From DATEDA01 sp963754305 (lineage in GTDB: Bacteria; Pseudomonadota; Gammaproteobacteria; Burkholderiales; SG8-39), in the NCBI GenBank assembly GCA_963754305.1, contig CAVWFR010000023.1:186001-250000 (forward strand): a stretch of 64,000 nucleotides of DNA. Reading direction: 5' to 3'. A model generated the notes under the pieces. That model worked only from the letters and a program-made list of their open reading frames with translations, was not told where the DNA came from and did no database searches. The translations under genes were made by a program, and so were the position numbers. This document shows positions 30,965-39,060 of the stretch, in pieces; within the stretch, counting starts at the first letter, position 1; the number at the start of each line of letters is the position of its first letter.

Positions 30965-31996
30965 CTACGGCCGAGCAAATTCGGGGATGCGAAAGCGCTT
31001 GCGGTAGGCGCCCGGGGCGAGGCCCGTCGTGCGTTTGAACAGGCGCCGGAAGAAGGCCGCATCTTCGTAGCCGACGCGCCAGCTGATCTCATCGACTGAA
31101 GCCTCGGTGCGTTCGAGCCGGCGCTTGGCATCTTCGATGCGCAGGCGCTGGACGTAGGCAATCGGGGTGAGGCCGGTCGCGTTCGCGAAGCGCCGTTTGA
31201 AGGTGCGTTCAGCGAGCCTAGATCGCTTGACCATCTCCTCTACGGGATTGGCGACCGAGAAATGACCGCTCAACCACTGCTGCGCGCTCAGGATCTCGGC
31301 GTCGCCGTGGTCGCTCTTGCCTTCGAAGATGATGTAAGGCGTGAGCCCGTCCTGATGCCATTGCAGCGCGAAGAGGCGCGCGACTTCCTGCGCGGTGGTC
31401 GCGCCGGCGTAGCGGGCGGTGAGGTAGAGCACCATGTCATGCCAGGTCGTCGATGCGCCCGAGCTCACCAGCTCTTCATGCAAACCGGAGATAACGAGCA
31501 CGCGTTCCGGATGAATCGACACGGCCGGATACGTGGCCGCGAACGTCCGGGCGTAGCCGAAGTGCACCGTCGCGTCCTTGCCGTCGAAGAGTCCCGTCTC
31601 GGCCAATAGAAAGATCCCCGAGCAGGCCGAGCAGAGCACGGCGCCGCGCTCGTGCATCGTGTGCAGCCACTCGACCAGCCGCGGATAGCGCCCCGTCTCC
31701 CAGCCTTTCGACCGCAGCAGCACCGACGGGACGATCACGATGTCGCTCGTTTCGATGGTGTCGATCGCGCGCTGCACGTTTATCGGCACACCGCTCGCCA
31801 GCTCCATGGGGCCTACTGCCTCACCCACGATGTCGATGTGAAACGGTGCCGGCGCACTGGCGTGCGTCATGCCCATGAGCGCGGCCCCGTTCATGACATC
31901 GAAGATGCCGGCGAGCGTGGAGAGCACGGCGTCGGGCAACGCCACGAGGCTGACGTGACGGGGACTCGATCCGACGTGGGTGGATGGTTTAATCAT
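30965..31996 (-). CDS. AraC-family regulator with DJ-1/PfpI-like domain (GlxA type)
   Basis: 343-residue transcription factor. Residues ~10-190 form a class I glutamine amidotransferase-like domain (VLCSACSGIFLLAETGLFDG), with the nucleophile-elbow Cys present. Residues ~230-335 hold two AraC helix-turn-helix units (RSRLAERTFKRRFANATGLT, then VGYEDAAFFRRLFKRTTGL). GlxA-type regulators sense small metabolites through the first domain. It is divergent from the methyltransferase gene across 128 bp, so that gene is the likely target. Confidence 0.92.
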   Translation of the reverse strand: MIKPSTHVGSSPRHVSLVALPDAVLSTLAGIFDVMNGAALMGMTHASAPAPFHIDIVGEAVGPMELASGVPINVQRAIDTIETSDIVIVPSVLLRSKGWETGRYPRLVEWLHTMHERGAVLCSACSGIFLLAETGLFDGKDATVHFGYARTFAATYPAVSIHPERVLVISGLHEELVSSGASTTWHDMVLYLTARYAGATTAQEVARLFALQWHQDGLTPYIIFEGKSDHGDAEILSAQQWLSGHFSVANPVEEMVKRSRLAERTFKRRFANATGLTPIAYVQRLRIEDAKRRLERTEASVDEISWRVGYEDAAFFRRLFKRTTGLAPGAYRKRFRIPEFARP

Positions 31997-32124
31997 GGCG
32001 CGTAGGCCTGTGGCACGAAAGAACCGATCTTGGGCGATTCCGGCTCTTCCGCAGGCTTGGTGCCGCTGCGATCATGGGCGCGACGTTTGAACCGCTCGAA
32101 ATCGCAAGAAAGGAGTCGAATACC

Positions 32125-33192
32125 ATGAACGCACCCGTGATCGATCAAGCGAAGTTGGAGTCTATTGTCATGCGTGCCGTTGGCGACCTGTCCTCCGCCT
32201 ATGGCGGCGTGATGGTCAGCCTAGGCAGCAAGCTCGGTCTGTATAAAGCCATGTCGGGTGCCGGCCCGATCAGCGCCAAGGAGCTCGCCGCCCGCACGGG
32301 CTGCGCTGAGCGCTACGTGCGCGAGTGGTTGAACGCGCAGGCCGCCGGCGGTTATGTCGGCTACCACGCGGTGAGCGACACCTACGAGTTGTCGCCCGAG
32401 CAGGCGCTGGTCCTGGCCGAGGAAGACAGCCCGGTCTTCATCCCGCCGGCGTGGAACGTGCCTGCGTCGATGTGGTTCGACGAGGAGAAGACCCTCGATG
32501 CGTTTCGCACCGGCCGCGGCGTGGCCTGGGGCGAACACGAGGCGCGGCTGTCCTGCGGCGTCGCGGCCTTCTATCGCAACGGCTATCGCGCCAGCCTGGT
32601 GCCGCAGTGGCTGCCGGCGCTCGACGGCGTCGTGGAGAAGCTCGAGGCCGGCATCGACGTCGCCGACGTGGGGTGCGGCCACGGTCACTCGACCGTGCTG
32701 ATGGCAAAGGCCTTTCCGCGATCGCGCTTCCATGGCTTCGACGCGCACGCGCCGTCGATCGACGAGGCGCGGCGCAACGCTGCCGAAGCGGGCGTCGCCG
32801 AGCGAGTGACCTTCGACGTCGCCCGCGCCGTGGACTACCCCGGCCGAAAATACGGCCTCATCTGCTTCTTCGACTGCCTGCACGACCTGGGCGATCCGAT
32901 CGCTGCGGCCCGCTACGCCGCCAAGGTGCTGGCGCCCGACGGCACGGTGGTGCTGGTCGAGCCGTTTGCCCACGACCGGGTCGAACACAACCTTTCGCCG
33001 GTCGCCCGGCTGTACTACGCGGGCTCGACCACGATCTGCTGTGCGCATGCGATCTCGGAGGGCGGCAAGCTCGTCCTCGGCGCTCAGGCCGGCGAGGCGC
33101 GCCTGGCCGAGGTGTTCCGCAAGGCGGGTTTCACCCACTTCCGGCGCGCGGCCGAGACGCCCTTCAACCTGATTCTCGAAGCGCGCCGCTGA
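32125..33192 (+). CDS. SAM-dependent methyltransferase with N-terminal winged helix
   Basis: 355 residues. The N-terminal ~100 form a dimerising winged-helix domain (ISAKELAARTGCAERYVREW) as in plant-type and microbial O-methyltransferases. The SAM-binding fold shows VADVGCGHGHSTVLMAKAFP, then FHGFDAHAPSIDEARRNAAE and VLAPDGTVVLVEPFAHDRVE. The ATG at 32125 follows AAGGAG. The substrate is unknown; homologues with this layout are often annotated only as class I methyltransferases. It probably depends on the divergent GlxA-type regulator. Confidence 0.88.
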   Translation: MNAPVIDQAKLESIVMRAVGDLSSAYGGVMVSLGSKLGLYKAMSGAGPISAKELAARTGCAERYVREWLNAQAAGGYVGYHAVSDTYELSPEQALVLAEEDSPVFIPPAWNVPASMWFDEEKTLDAFRTGRGVAWGEHEARLSCGVAAFYRNGYRASLVPQWLPALDGVVEKLEAGIDVADVGCGHGHSTVLMAKAFPRSRFHGFDAHAPSIDEARRNAAEAGVAERVTFDVARAVDYPGRKYGLICFFDCLHDLGDPIAAARYAAKVLAPDGTVVLVEPFAHDRVEHNLSPVARLYYAGSTTICCAHAISEGGKLVLGAQAGEARLAEVFRKAGFTHFRRAAETPFNLILEARR

Positions 33193-33199
33193 CGACTTC

Positions 33200-33233
33200 G
33201 GAGGGGCGGGCCCGGGTAACAGGGCCCCTCCTT
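33200..33233 (+). terminator. Possible terminator after methyltransferase gene
   Basis: GGAGGGGC (33200-33207) pairs with GCCCCTCC (33224-33231), eight bases after the stop codon. The tail TTCGCGCTT is only weakly T-rich, so efficiency is uncertain. The following ~165 bp to the first attC hold no recognisable gene. Confidence 0.45.
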
Positions 33234-33399
33234 CGCGCTTGAGCTACATGCAACGACGATCTTCGCGAGCAGGCAGGATGTGATCATCGTTCGCGGCATC
33301 GCCACCGTGTTTGCTCCTGAGCCTTCAAGAAATGTCGATCTCCATTCGATCGATACCTCCGCTTCGTTTCAACCCGGCCACAGCACGGCGTTTATTGAC

Positions 33400-33506
33400 G
33401 CCCAACGCTAGTGATCACCGGACCGCGGAAGCGGGCGAAGCCCGCTGTAGCGAGTCGGCTGCAAGCGGTACGCTTGCAGCCGTCGGCCCGAAGCGCAAGT
33501 TAGGGC
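33400..33506 (-). repeat. attC recombination site of DUF1871-like cassette
   Basis: Read on the minus strand it starts with the core GCCCTAAC and ends with GTTGGGC, the R'' and R' boxes of an integron attC site. Inner arms are imperfect (GGGCCGACGG against CCGCGGTCC), with one unpaired base, and long internal hairpins fill the middle. The R'' core extended by three bases (GTTAGGGCTCG as complement) matches the 5' edge of the same cassette at 33823, as expected if the cassette was once a circle. Confidence 0.75.
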
Positions 33507-33531
33507 TCGGCATCGAAGCGAGAGAAACGAG

Positions 33532-33798
33532 CTATTGCTGTGCTGCGAGAACGGCCCAGATTCTGATCGCAGGCGCAGCGCAGTCGCTGAGTGCGAGCGA
33601 TAGACCGAACGCTTGATTCAGGACATCTCGCACAACTGCCTCGTCCGTTCGCGAACCGCTAGTCACCCGGAGAGCAGAAATTATGTCGATTGCCTCAGTC
33701 TTATAGCCGTCGAGGTCGGCAATGGTGCTCGCCGCCGAACCGAAAGGGTTCCATTCCGACAACACCTGCGCTACGCGTTCGATGTCACGCTGCTTCAT
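33532..33798 (-). CDS. Small DUF1871-like cassette protein
   Basis: 88 residues, soluble. The pattern VLSEWNPFGSAAS, DLDGYKTEAIDIISALRV and VVRDVLNQAFGLSL resembles small DUF1871-type proteins common in integron gene cassettes; function is unknown. The ATG lies 25 bp inside the cassette edge (GTTAGGGCTCG ending at 33823), and the stop lies 25 bp before the attC. Such compact packing with no promoter is typical for cassettes. The family assignment is by pattern memory only. Confidence 0.65.
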   Translation of the reverse strand: MKQRDIERVAQVLSEWNPFGSAASTIADLDGYKTEAIDIISALRVTSGSRTDEAVVRDVLNQAFGLSLALSDCAAPAIRIWAVLAAQQ

Positions 33799-34033
33799 GG
33801 GCGTGTGTCCTGCGAGCCCTAACTGGATTGGGCGTCGCCTCCCATCCCATTCTAGGGCCAGCCGGCGCGTGGGATCCTAGGCTCATGTTCTTATTCGGGG
33901 AGATCTGTCCGACGTGGCGGTGCGAGGTCGTGTCGTGGGACACCAGCCGGGCCCACTGGTTGACCAAGGTCCAGGCGCACGGGGTGCTGCCGCCCGGCGC
34001 GAGCGAACCAGCGGTTGCGTAAGGAGGCGACCC
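33799..34033. other. Cassette junction without a clear attC
   Basis: The 235 bp between the DUF1871-like and phospholipase-like genes contain the DUF1871 cassette edge (GCCCTAAC at 33816-33823). Three bases further in is a TTGGGCG stretch that could be a decayed R'' of the phospholipase cassette. No stem-loop attC is visible. A 45-codon plus-strand frame (33885-34022, starting MFLFGEICPTWRC) is present but has no recognised family and may be chance. Confidence 0.45.
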
Positions 34034-35407
34034 TTAGCAGGAGTTCGGCGTGACCTTGATCGCGTAGGTCACGCCGAACCCGCCGCGGTGGTCTCGCACT
34101 GTCCAAGACCGAGCGGTTCCCGGCACCGGTACGACGAGCGCTGCACCCTTGGTGCGAGCCGGGATCAGCGTTGCGACGATGTTCTCGTTCGTGCTGCCAC
34201 AAATCCGCAGGGTCTTCGCGGTTTGTCGTGCAACGGTCGCACGCGCCGAGCTGGTGAAGTCGCTGCGGAACACGATGAACGGCACACTTGGTGGTGCGCC
34301 GGTTCCCGGCGTCGCCGAGATCTCGACCAAATGTCTTCGGGCCGCGCCGCGCGCGCACGGAGTGCCGGAAATATGGGGCGTGTTCGTCGCGTTGTCGGTT
34401 CCGACCCATGTGCCGAGAAGGCGCCCGGAGGCCACGAAGCTCGGGTCCAAGTCTCTGGAGAGATGCAGGAGCCGGCACCACTCATGCTCGGTCTGCAGCT
34501 TGGCGTGGTGCCGGGCTTCGAACCAATCGCCGCCCCCGTCGCCATCGAGGTTCATGCGTCCCGCACCGTCGAAGTTTCGCGAGCTCGTGTCCGAATCGCG
34601 GCTCTCGCCGTGACGTAGACAAATGTTGTCGGGACTATCGATGTCGCAGCTAGCGTTGGTGGGCGGGCAGAGCTGATCGCCCGGGCGGCGAGGGGCGCCC
34701 GAGGTCATCAGCCCGCGAAACCGTCGGCCGTCGGAAGCGGCAACGGGCGGACCCGCGACTGGCTTATCGACGACGCCAATCGTCGGCGCATTGAAAATCC
34801 GTCGATCGAGAATCGTCGGCACTGCGGAGGCAACGCGGCCGTTGGCATCGGCGGGCAAGCGTACGCTGACACCTGCCGGCGGATCTCCTTCGATGACGGC
34901 GACGTCGTCGAACAAGATCGAATAGGGCACCGGCCGGGTCCACAGGCCCACACCGGAATCGAGTAGACGGCCGCGGATTCCCAGCCCCTGAGGCGGCGTG
35001 GGGATCCAATTCGAATGCGAATAGAAGTCCTGCAAGCCGTGCAGGATGTGGCCGAATAGGCGGGCGGCGCGGTTGGGATCATTCGCGCTCGGCTCGCGAA
35101 GCGCCTCGATCACCTGCGCGTACCTCATGTTGACGTAGGCGGCGCTATCGCGGAACCGGCAGTTCTGCCCGTGACGTTCCGCGAGGTCGGCCTCCGCACC
35201 TTGGTCTTCATCGTGGTTGCCTGCAACGATTACACTCAGGATGCCACCCGTCATGAATGGCAACGCATTGCGCGTGATCCGCTCGTGGATGCTCTCGCCA
35301 AAGGCCGCAGCGGGCCGGATGTCCGCGACGATCGCTGCGGTGAGCGCCACGGTGCCGAGAGCGGCAGGCGCCAGCCAGTGTGATCCACGTTTCGACATCG
35401 AACCCAT
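34034..35407 (-). CDS. Secreted phospholipase C/HET-C-like protein (cassette gene)
   Basis: 457 residues with a signal sequence (LGTVALTAAIVADIRPAAA) right before FGESIHERITRNAL. The histidine there and the block LFGHILHGLQDFYSHSNWIP match the zinc-dependent phospholipase C/HET-C-like fold, in which these His and Asp residues bind metal. The C-terminal ~150 residues include a strand-rich domain with cysteines (CARGAARRH, LRICGST, TPNSC) that may bind carbohydrate or lipid. ATG 35407 follows AGGAGG and lies 41 bp inside the cassette edge (GTTGGGCGG ending at 35448). A secreted enzyme of this size is unusual for a cassette. Substrate is unknown. Confidence 0.7.
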   Translation of the reverse strand: MGSMSKRGSHWLAPAALGTVALTAAIVADIRPAAAFGESIHERITRNALPFMTGGILSVIVAGNHDEDQGAEADLAERHGQNCRFRDSAAYVNMRYAQVIEALREPSANDPNRAARLFGHILHGLQDFYSHSNWIPTPPQGLGIRGRLLDSGVGLWTRPVPYSILFDDVAVIEGDPPAGVSVRLPADANGRVASAVPTILDRRIFNAPTIGVVDKPVAGPPVAASDGRRFRGLMTSGAPRRPGDQLCPPTNASCDIDSPDNICLRHGESRDSDTSSRNFDGAGRMNLDGDGGGDWFEARHHAKLQTEHEWCRLLHLSRDLDPSFVASGRLLGTWVGTDNATNTPHISGTPCARGAARRHLVEISATPGTGAPPSVPFIVFRSDFTSSARATVARQTAKTLRICGSTNENIVATLIPARTKGAALVVPVPGTARSWTVRDHRGGFGVTYAIKVTPNSC

Positions 35408-35441
35408 TCCCTTCCTCCTGCTTATTTAGCGCGCGCACACC

Positions 35442-35537
35442 GCCCAACGTTCACGTTGAGCGGCCGCCGAGCCGCGAAGCGGCGAGGGTACCCGCCAGCG
35501 ACGCTGGCGGGCGGTCCGCTCGAACGTGGGGTTGGGC
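35442..35537 (-). repeat. attC recombination site of nitrilase cassette
   Basis: 96 bp with all canonical attC boxes. On the minus strand it opens with GCCCAAC (R'') and closes with GTTGGGC (R'). The inner arms at 35516-35528 and 35452-35463 pair along 12 bases, with a single extra base in L'' (ACGTTCGAGCGG against CCGCTCAACGT). That extrahelical base sets site polarity and shows that the site follows the minus-strand nitrilase gene. A long GC hairpin fills the centre. Confidence 0.9.
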
Positions 35538-35567
35538 CACGGTGGCTACATGATTTATCGTCCGCTT

Positions 35568-36536
35568 TCAGCTGCGCGTCAGGTCGCTCTGCGAGGGGCT
35601 GTTGGAGCGCACCTCGGTTACGGGCTGGTTCACCGTGAGACGGAACACGTCCGGTCGGCTGTAGTGGCCGCCGATGTCAACAACCGCTTTGACGGACCGC
35701 ACGAGATCTAAGGATGCCGGAGCAGTGACGATGGTTTCCTCGCCCCTTACGGGTCCGGCGATGATTTCCCCTCGAGGATCGATGATGCAGGAGCCCCCGT
35801 CGTGTTCGAAGAGCATGACCTCGCGAAACTCGGCCGGGTAGTCTGCCTTCCGATTTAGCGCCGCCGTGAGAATGACGTACGCGCCAGCTTGTGAGGCGAA
35901 TGCCCGCGAGAGAAGTGTCTGCCGTGGCCACAGGCCGACCGGTGGTGGGGGCGCTGACTCAGGTTCACGGCCCGGCCACGCGGCGACGTGGATCTGCGTT
36001 CCCTGCATCGCCAACGCATACCCAGGAAGCATCATTTGATGCTCCCAGCAATTCAGACCGCTGATGCGTCCGTATGACCGCTCATAGACGCGCAGACCGG
36101 AGCCGTCTCCTTCACCCCAAGCCGTGCGCTCGTGGAACGTCGGCTTCAGCTTGCGGTGTTTGCCGATGATCTCGCCGTCGCGACTGAGAAAGACAAGCGT
36201 GCAGTAAACGGTGCTCTTCGTGCGCTCATCGAGCTCGGCAACGCCGATCACGACGTCGATCTTCGCCTTTCGCGCCGCGGCGCATACGCGAGCTATCTCC
36301 GGCCCCGGAACTTCCACAGCCGCGGCGAGATATGCGGCACCCGCACGCCATCGCACCTGCGTGGGTGGCGCAAATGCGAACATCGGATAGCCGGGTAACC
36401 AGCATTCGCCGAACGCAGCGAGGGTAGCGCCCTTGTCAGCGGCAGCGGCAATCAGCCGGCAAGCCTTCTCCGTAGAGGCTTCGCGGTCGAAGTGCACTGG
36501 TGCTGCTTGAATTGCAGCCAATACGATCTCACTCAT
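35568..36536 (-). CDS. Nitrilase family protein (cassette gene)
   Basis: 322-residue carbon-nitrogen hydrolase. The catalytic triad is visible: Glu in AAFGECWLPGYPMF, Lys in GKHRKLKPTFHER and Cys in SGLNCWEHQMML. The aliphatic/aromatic nitrilase-type spacing and the MMLPGYAL context favour a true nitrilase (nitrile to acid plus ammonia) over an amidase. The start ATG 36536 follows the cassette edge GTTGGGCC by 71 bp, and the stop lies 30 bp before attC. It is an intact metabolic gene in a mobile cassette, with no obvious promoter of its own. Confidence 0.88.
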   Translation of the reverse strand: MSEIVLAAIQAAPVHFDREASTEKACRLIAAAADKGATLAAFGECWLPGYPMFAFAPPTQVRWRAGAAYLAAAVEVPGPEIARVCAAARKAKIDVVIGVAELDERTKSTVYCTLVFLSRDGEIIGKHRKLKPTFHERTAWGEGDGSGLRVYERSYGRISGLNCWEHQMMLPGYALAMQGTQIHVAAWPGREPESAPPPPVGLWPRQTLLSRAFASQAGAYVILTAALNRKADYPAEFREVMLFEHDGGSCIIDPRGEIIAGPVRGEETIVTAPASLDLVRSVKAVVDIGGHYSRPDVFRLTVNQPVTEVRSNSPSQSDLTRS

Positions 36537-36656
36537 GTCGAGACTCCTCGCTGTTGTCGCGGACGCCCAGGCACTTCCGGCCGGATCACCTGCACCGCCT
36601 TTCCGGGGCCCAACGCCGCCCATCAGCGGTCCGTACGGGTCCGCTGCATTGATGGG

Positions 36657-38115
36657 ATGGACTCCCCCCGGCTTTTCGGCATCATCGTGCCAGCTGGCCT
36701 CATTTGGCGTGGGGTGTCAGCGCTCAACCGGAAGGAGTCCAAGATGAATGCTACTGCCGCATTGCCCATCGTGGGTGTCGATCTGGCGAAGTCGGTCTTC
36801 CAACTTGCCGTCGCCGACGGCGGCTGGCGTGTCGTCGAACAGCAGCGTTTGACGCGTACCCAGTTCGAGCGCTGGTTTGCCAACCGCGCCGTCGGCTTGG
36901 TGGTGATGGAAGCCTGTGGCAGTGCCCATCACTGGGCACGCCGGCTCAATGGTCTGGGGATCGAGGTGCGTCTGTTGCCGCCGCCGTATGTGCGCGCCTA
37001 CGTGAAGCGCAACAAGACCGATGCAGCTGATGCCTGTGCGCTGCTGGAGGCGGCGCGCTGCGCCGACATCGTGCCGGTGCGCGTGAAGTCGGTCGAGCAG
37101 CAGGCTCTGCAGGGGCTCCACCGCACCCGCTCGCTGTGGATGGCCACGCGCACCTCGCGGATCAATGCGCTGCGCGGCTTCTGCCGCGAGTTCGGTATCG
37201 CGATCGCGCAGGGCGCGCGCCTGGGCGTGGAGCAGATCGGCCGGGTGCTCGCCGATCCTCACTCGGCGGTACCCGATCTCATCCGCCAGACGATGAAGCT
37301 GTTGGTCGAAGAGATCCGGCTGCTCGAGGCGCGGGTGAGTCAGCTCGAACGCGAACTGACCCTGCTTGCTCGCCAGGCCCCGGCGTGCACGAGGCTGCTG
37401 ACGATCCCGGGGGTGGGTCTGCTCAGCGCGACGGCGATGGTGGCGGCCACCAGCGGCTCGGTGGGCCACTTTCGCGATGCGCGCCACTTCGCCTCTTGGT
37501 TCGGCTTGACCCCCAAGGAGTACTCCTCGGGGGGCACCCGACGTCTGGGGCGAATCTCCAAGCGCGGGGATCGCTATCTGCGAATGCTACTGACCCACGG
37601 CGCACGCTCGGTGCTGCAGGCAGCCACCAAGGCCGTCCAAGCGGGCCGAGCGGTCGACGCGTTGCGCCAGTGGGCGCTCGCGCTGCAGCGGCGCTCCAAT
37701 CACAACAAGGCGACCTGTGCGCTCGCAAACAAACTGGCGCGCATCTGCTATGCGACGCTACGCGATGAGCAGGACTACGGCCGGCCGGCACCGCGACCGA
37801 ACAAGAAGATCGAGCGCACCGCGTTCGCGATTGCCGCCTGAACGACGCTTCCAGAGAAAACGTTCCCACCCCGAGCCTTGCTTAGAGATCGATCGCCCAT
37901 CATGGCAAACCGGGTCGTCCCCACATCGTCTGACGCCGATAACTTGCCTGGCGGCTTCACGCTCGCCCGTTGCAACGATTGGCGCGACGGTGTCCGCAGC
38001 TTCCATGTCGGCACGGGCCACCACGAGCCCACCTCAGATGCCGGATATACGACTGCAGGCTCACCCGCGATGCCAGACCTGTCGATCAGTCTCTTTCTTC
38101 TTGGGGGGAGTCCAT
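36657..38115 (+). mobile_element. IS110-family, IS1111-group insertion sequence
   Basis: About 1.46 kb. Subterminal inverted repeats ATGGACTCCCCCC (36657-36669) and GGGGGGAGTCCAT (38103-38115) flank a single transposase gene. Such inward inverted repeats and no target duplication are typical of the IS1111 group of IS110. Members of an IS1111-attC subgroup are known to target integron attC sites, and this one does lie within an attC. Exact ends cannot be fixed without the empty site. The 260 bp after the transposase stop hold no other gene. Confidence 0.85.
36744..37841 (+). CDS. IS110-family DEDD transposase
   Basis: 365-residue recombinase of the IS110/IS1111 type. The N-terminal RuvC-like DEDD domain shows GVDLAKSVFQLAVADG (first Asp), VVMEACGSAHHWAR (Glu) and VKRNKTDAADACALLEAAR (two Asp). 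A central coiled region precedes the C-terminal transposase_20 domain, LTIPGVGLLSATAMVAAT, then FRDARHFASWFGLTPKEYSS and GRISKRGDRYLRMLLTHGAR, with the serine region typical of the family. AAGGAG lies seven bases before the ATG at 36744. All expected motifs are present, so the element may be active. Confidence 0.93.
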   Translation: MNATAALPIVGVDLAKSVFQLAVADGGWRVVEQQRLTRTQFERWFANRAVGLVVMEACGSAHHWARRLNGLGIEVRLLPPPYVRAYVKRNKTDAADACALLEAARCADIVPVRVKSVEQQALQGLHRTRSLWMATRTSRINALRGFCREFGIAIAQGARLGVEQIGRVLADPHSAVPDLIRQTMKLLVEEIRLLEARVSQLERELTLLARQAPACTRLLTIPGVGLLSATAMVAATSGSVGHFRDARHFASWFGLTPKEYSSGGTRRLGRISKRGDRYLRMLLTHGARSVLQAATKAVQAGRAVDALRQWALALQRRSNHNKATCALANKLARICYATLRDEQDYGRPAPRPNKKIERTAFAIAA

Positions 38116-38131
38116 ATAGGCTTGTTAGAAC

Positions 38132-38728
38132 TCATGACGGCAGCGCGTAGGTTACTTTGCCGTGCGACACCGTCAGGACGCCACGTTGCCCAAGGAGATC
38201 GATTAAGCCTTGGACCTCATCGTCAGAGATCTCATTGCCAAAGAGCGCCTTAATCGTGCCGCCTAGGGTCTTGAGCGTTCGCGGCTTCGCCGACTTACGT
38301 TTAGCTAGATTGTCGATCACGGCCTGGACCTTGTCAGGAACTGACTTCGCGGTGGAAATCCTGAGAAGAGGGATACCGCCGATTGAAGTAGAGCGTTGGC
38401 AGAGGATGTTTCGCGTTCTGAGGTGCTTGATTAGGGGGTCAAAGCCCGTGTCTTTCGAGATGACGTGAAAGACGGCGTCAGGGAATGCGGCCGCAAGTTG
38501 GCCAAGGTAATAAGCGATGTGAAAATCGAGCGCGTTGCTCCCGCGGCCCTCGATCTGGATGTATTCGGCATCAGGCCCGAACGCCTGCAGAGTGCGTGCC
38601 AGCTCTAACGGGACCTTTGCCTGCGCGGCACCCACAAATACCTTGATCTTGAAAGCCTCACCATTCAGCAGCGACGTGATGTCGGGCTGGACGTTCTCAT
38701 AGTCGATCAGCACGAAGTTTGTTTTCAA
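38132..38728 (-). CDS. NYN/PIN-domain protein (cassette gene)
   Basis: 198 residues. The N-terminal ~150 form a NYN-type PIN nuclease-like fold with acidic residues in VLIDYENVQPD, GSNALDFHIAYYLG and VISKDTGFDPLIKHL, the positions that bind metal in this family. A C-terminal small helical region (NEISDDEVQGLIDLLGQRGV) may be winged-helix. It probably cuts RNA. The stop is immediately followed by the attC R'' core, and the cassette edge GTTAGAACTCA at 38765 matches that core. Base composition is lower in GC than the flanks, consistent with transfer. Confidence 0.82.
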   Translation of the reverse strand: MKTNFVLIDYENVQPDITSLLNGEAFKIKVFVGAAQAKVPLELARTLQAFGPDAEYIQIEGRGSNALDFHIAYYLGQLAAAFPDAVFHVISKDTGFDPLIKHLRTRNILCQRSTSIGGIPLLRISTAKSVPDKVQAVIDNLAKRKSAKPRTLKTLGGTIKALFGNEISDDEVQGLIDLLGQRGVLTVSHGKVTYALPS

Positions 38729-38980
38729 CTTCTCCCCTTGTGAGGCGCAAGCTGTGAGTTCTAACGAGGATGTACAAAAAGGCCGTTTCGGGAGGATTTC
38801 GACGGCTCGCTGAATGCCAGTGCTTTTCCTTGATCACCGACAACTCGCGTGCTGTCGCTACCTGTGAGGCGCTTCACGAGGAGATCGTGGCGCAGTTGGT
38901 CTGCGATGTCCAAATCACAGCGAGCCTCGCTCATATCGCCTCTGGTGAAGAGCACTTTGCGCGAGGGACTTTTCGTACAG
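38729..38980. other. Cassette edge and short remnant between cassettes
   Basis: The first ~37 bp hold the NYN cassette edge (GTTCTAAC at 38758-38765). The other ~215 bp follow the upstream attC directly and have no attC of their own. A minus-strand frame of about 64 codons (GTG at 38955) and a plus-strand frame are both open but unrecognised. This may be the remains of a cassette that lost its site. Confidence 0.45.
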
Positions 38981-39060
38981 CCTCAACGACTCAGTTCAGC
39001 GGCCCGCGCGGGCGGCGCAAAGCGGCGCTCGCGCGGGTCCGCTGCAACTGACGGTTAGGG
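38981..39060 (-). repeat. attC recombination site of hypothetical cassette
   Basis: 80 bp. On the minus strand it begins CCCCTAAC and ends GTTGAGG. The arms TCAGTTGCAGCGG (from 39039-39051) and CCGCTGAACTGA (from 38991-39002) pair fully except for one extra G in L''. That is the polarity mark of attC and matches the minus-strand gene. The R'' core with flanking bases (ATCGACCCCTAAC) is repeated exactly as the cassette edge at 39884-39896. Confidence 0.9.

Larger units (their letters stand above)
36608..38131 (-). repeat. attC of NYN cassette, interrupted by IS element
   Basis: On the minus strand the R'' core GTTCTAAC (38124-38131) directly follows the NYN gene stop. The rest of the attC (CCCATCAATGCAGCGG, then CCGCTGATGGG and R' GTTGGGC at 36608-36614) lies 1.5 kb away, on the other side of the IS. 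Removing the IS would restore one attC of about 66 bp. The insertion lies between R'' and L'' and should block excision of the NYN cassette. Confidence 0.8.

Noticed and set aside
33430..33490. Strong palindrome GGCTGCAAGCG-GTA-CGCTTGCAGCC as a separate regulatory element
   Set aside because: It is the internal variable hairpin of the attC at 33400-33506.
35442..35537. Long GC hairpin as an intrinsic terminator
   Set aside because: No T-run follows, and the boxes, arm pairing and extra base fit attC better.
36492..36743. Upstream extension of the transposase frame
   Set aside because: It would start inside the nitrilase gene and cross the IS end; the ATG at 36744 has a good ribosome site.
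38770..39051. Plus-strand 93-codon frame between the NYN cassette and the next attC
   Set aside because: It runs through an attC site, opposes the cassette orientation and has no recognised similarity.
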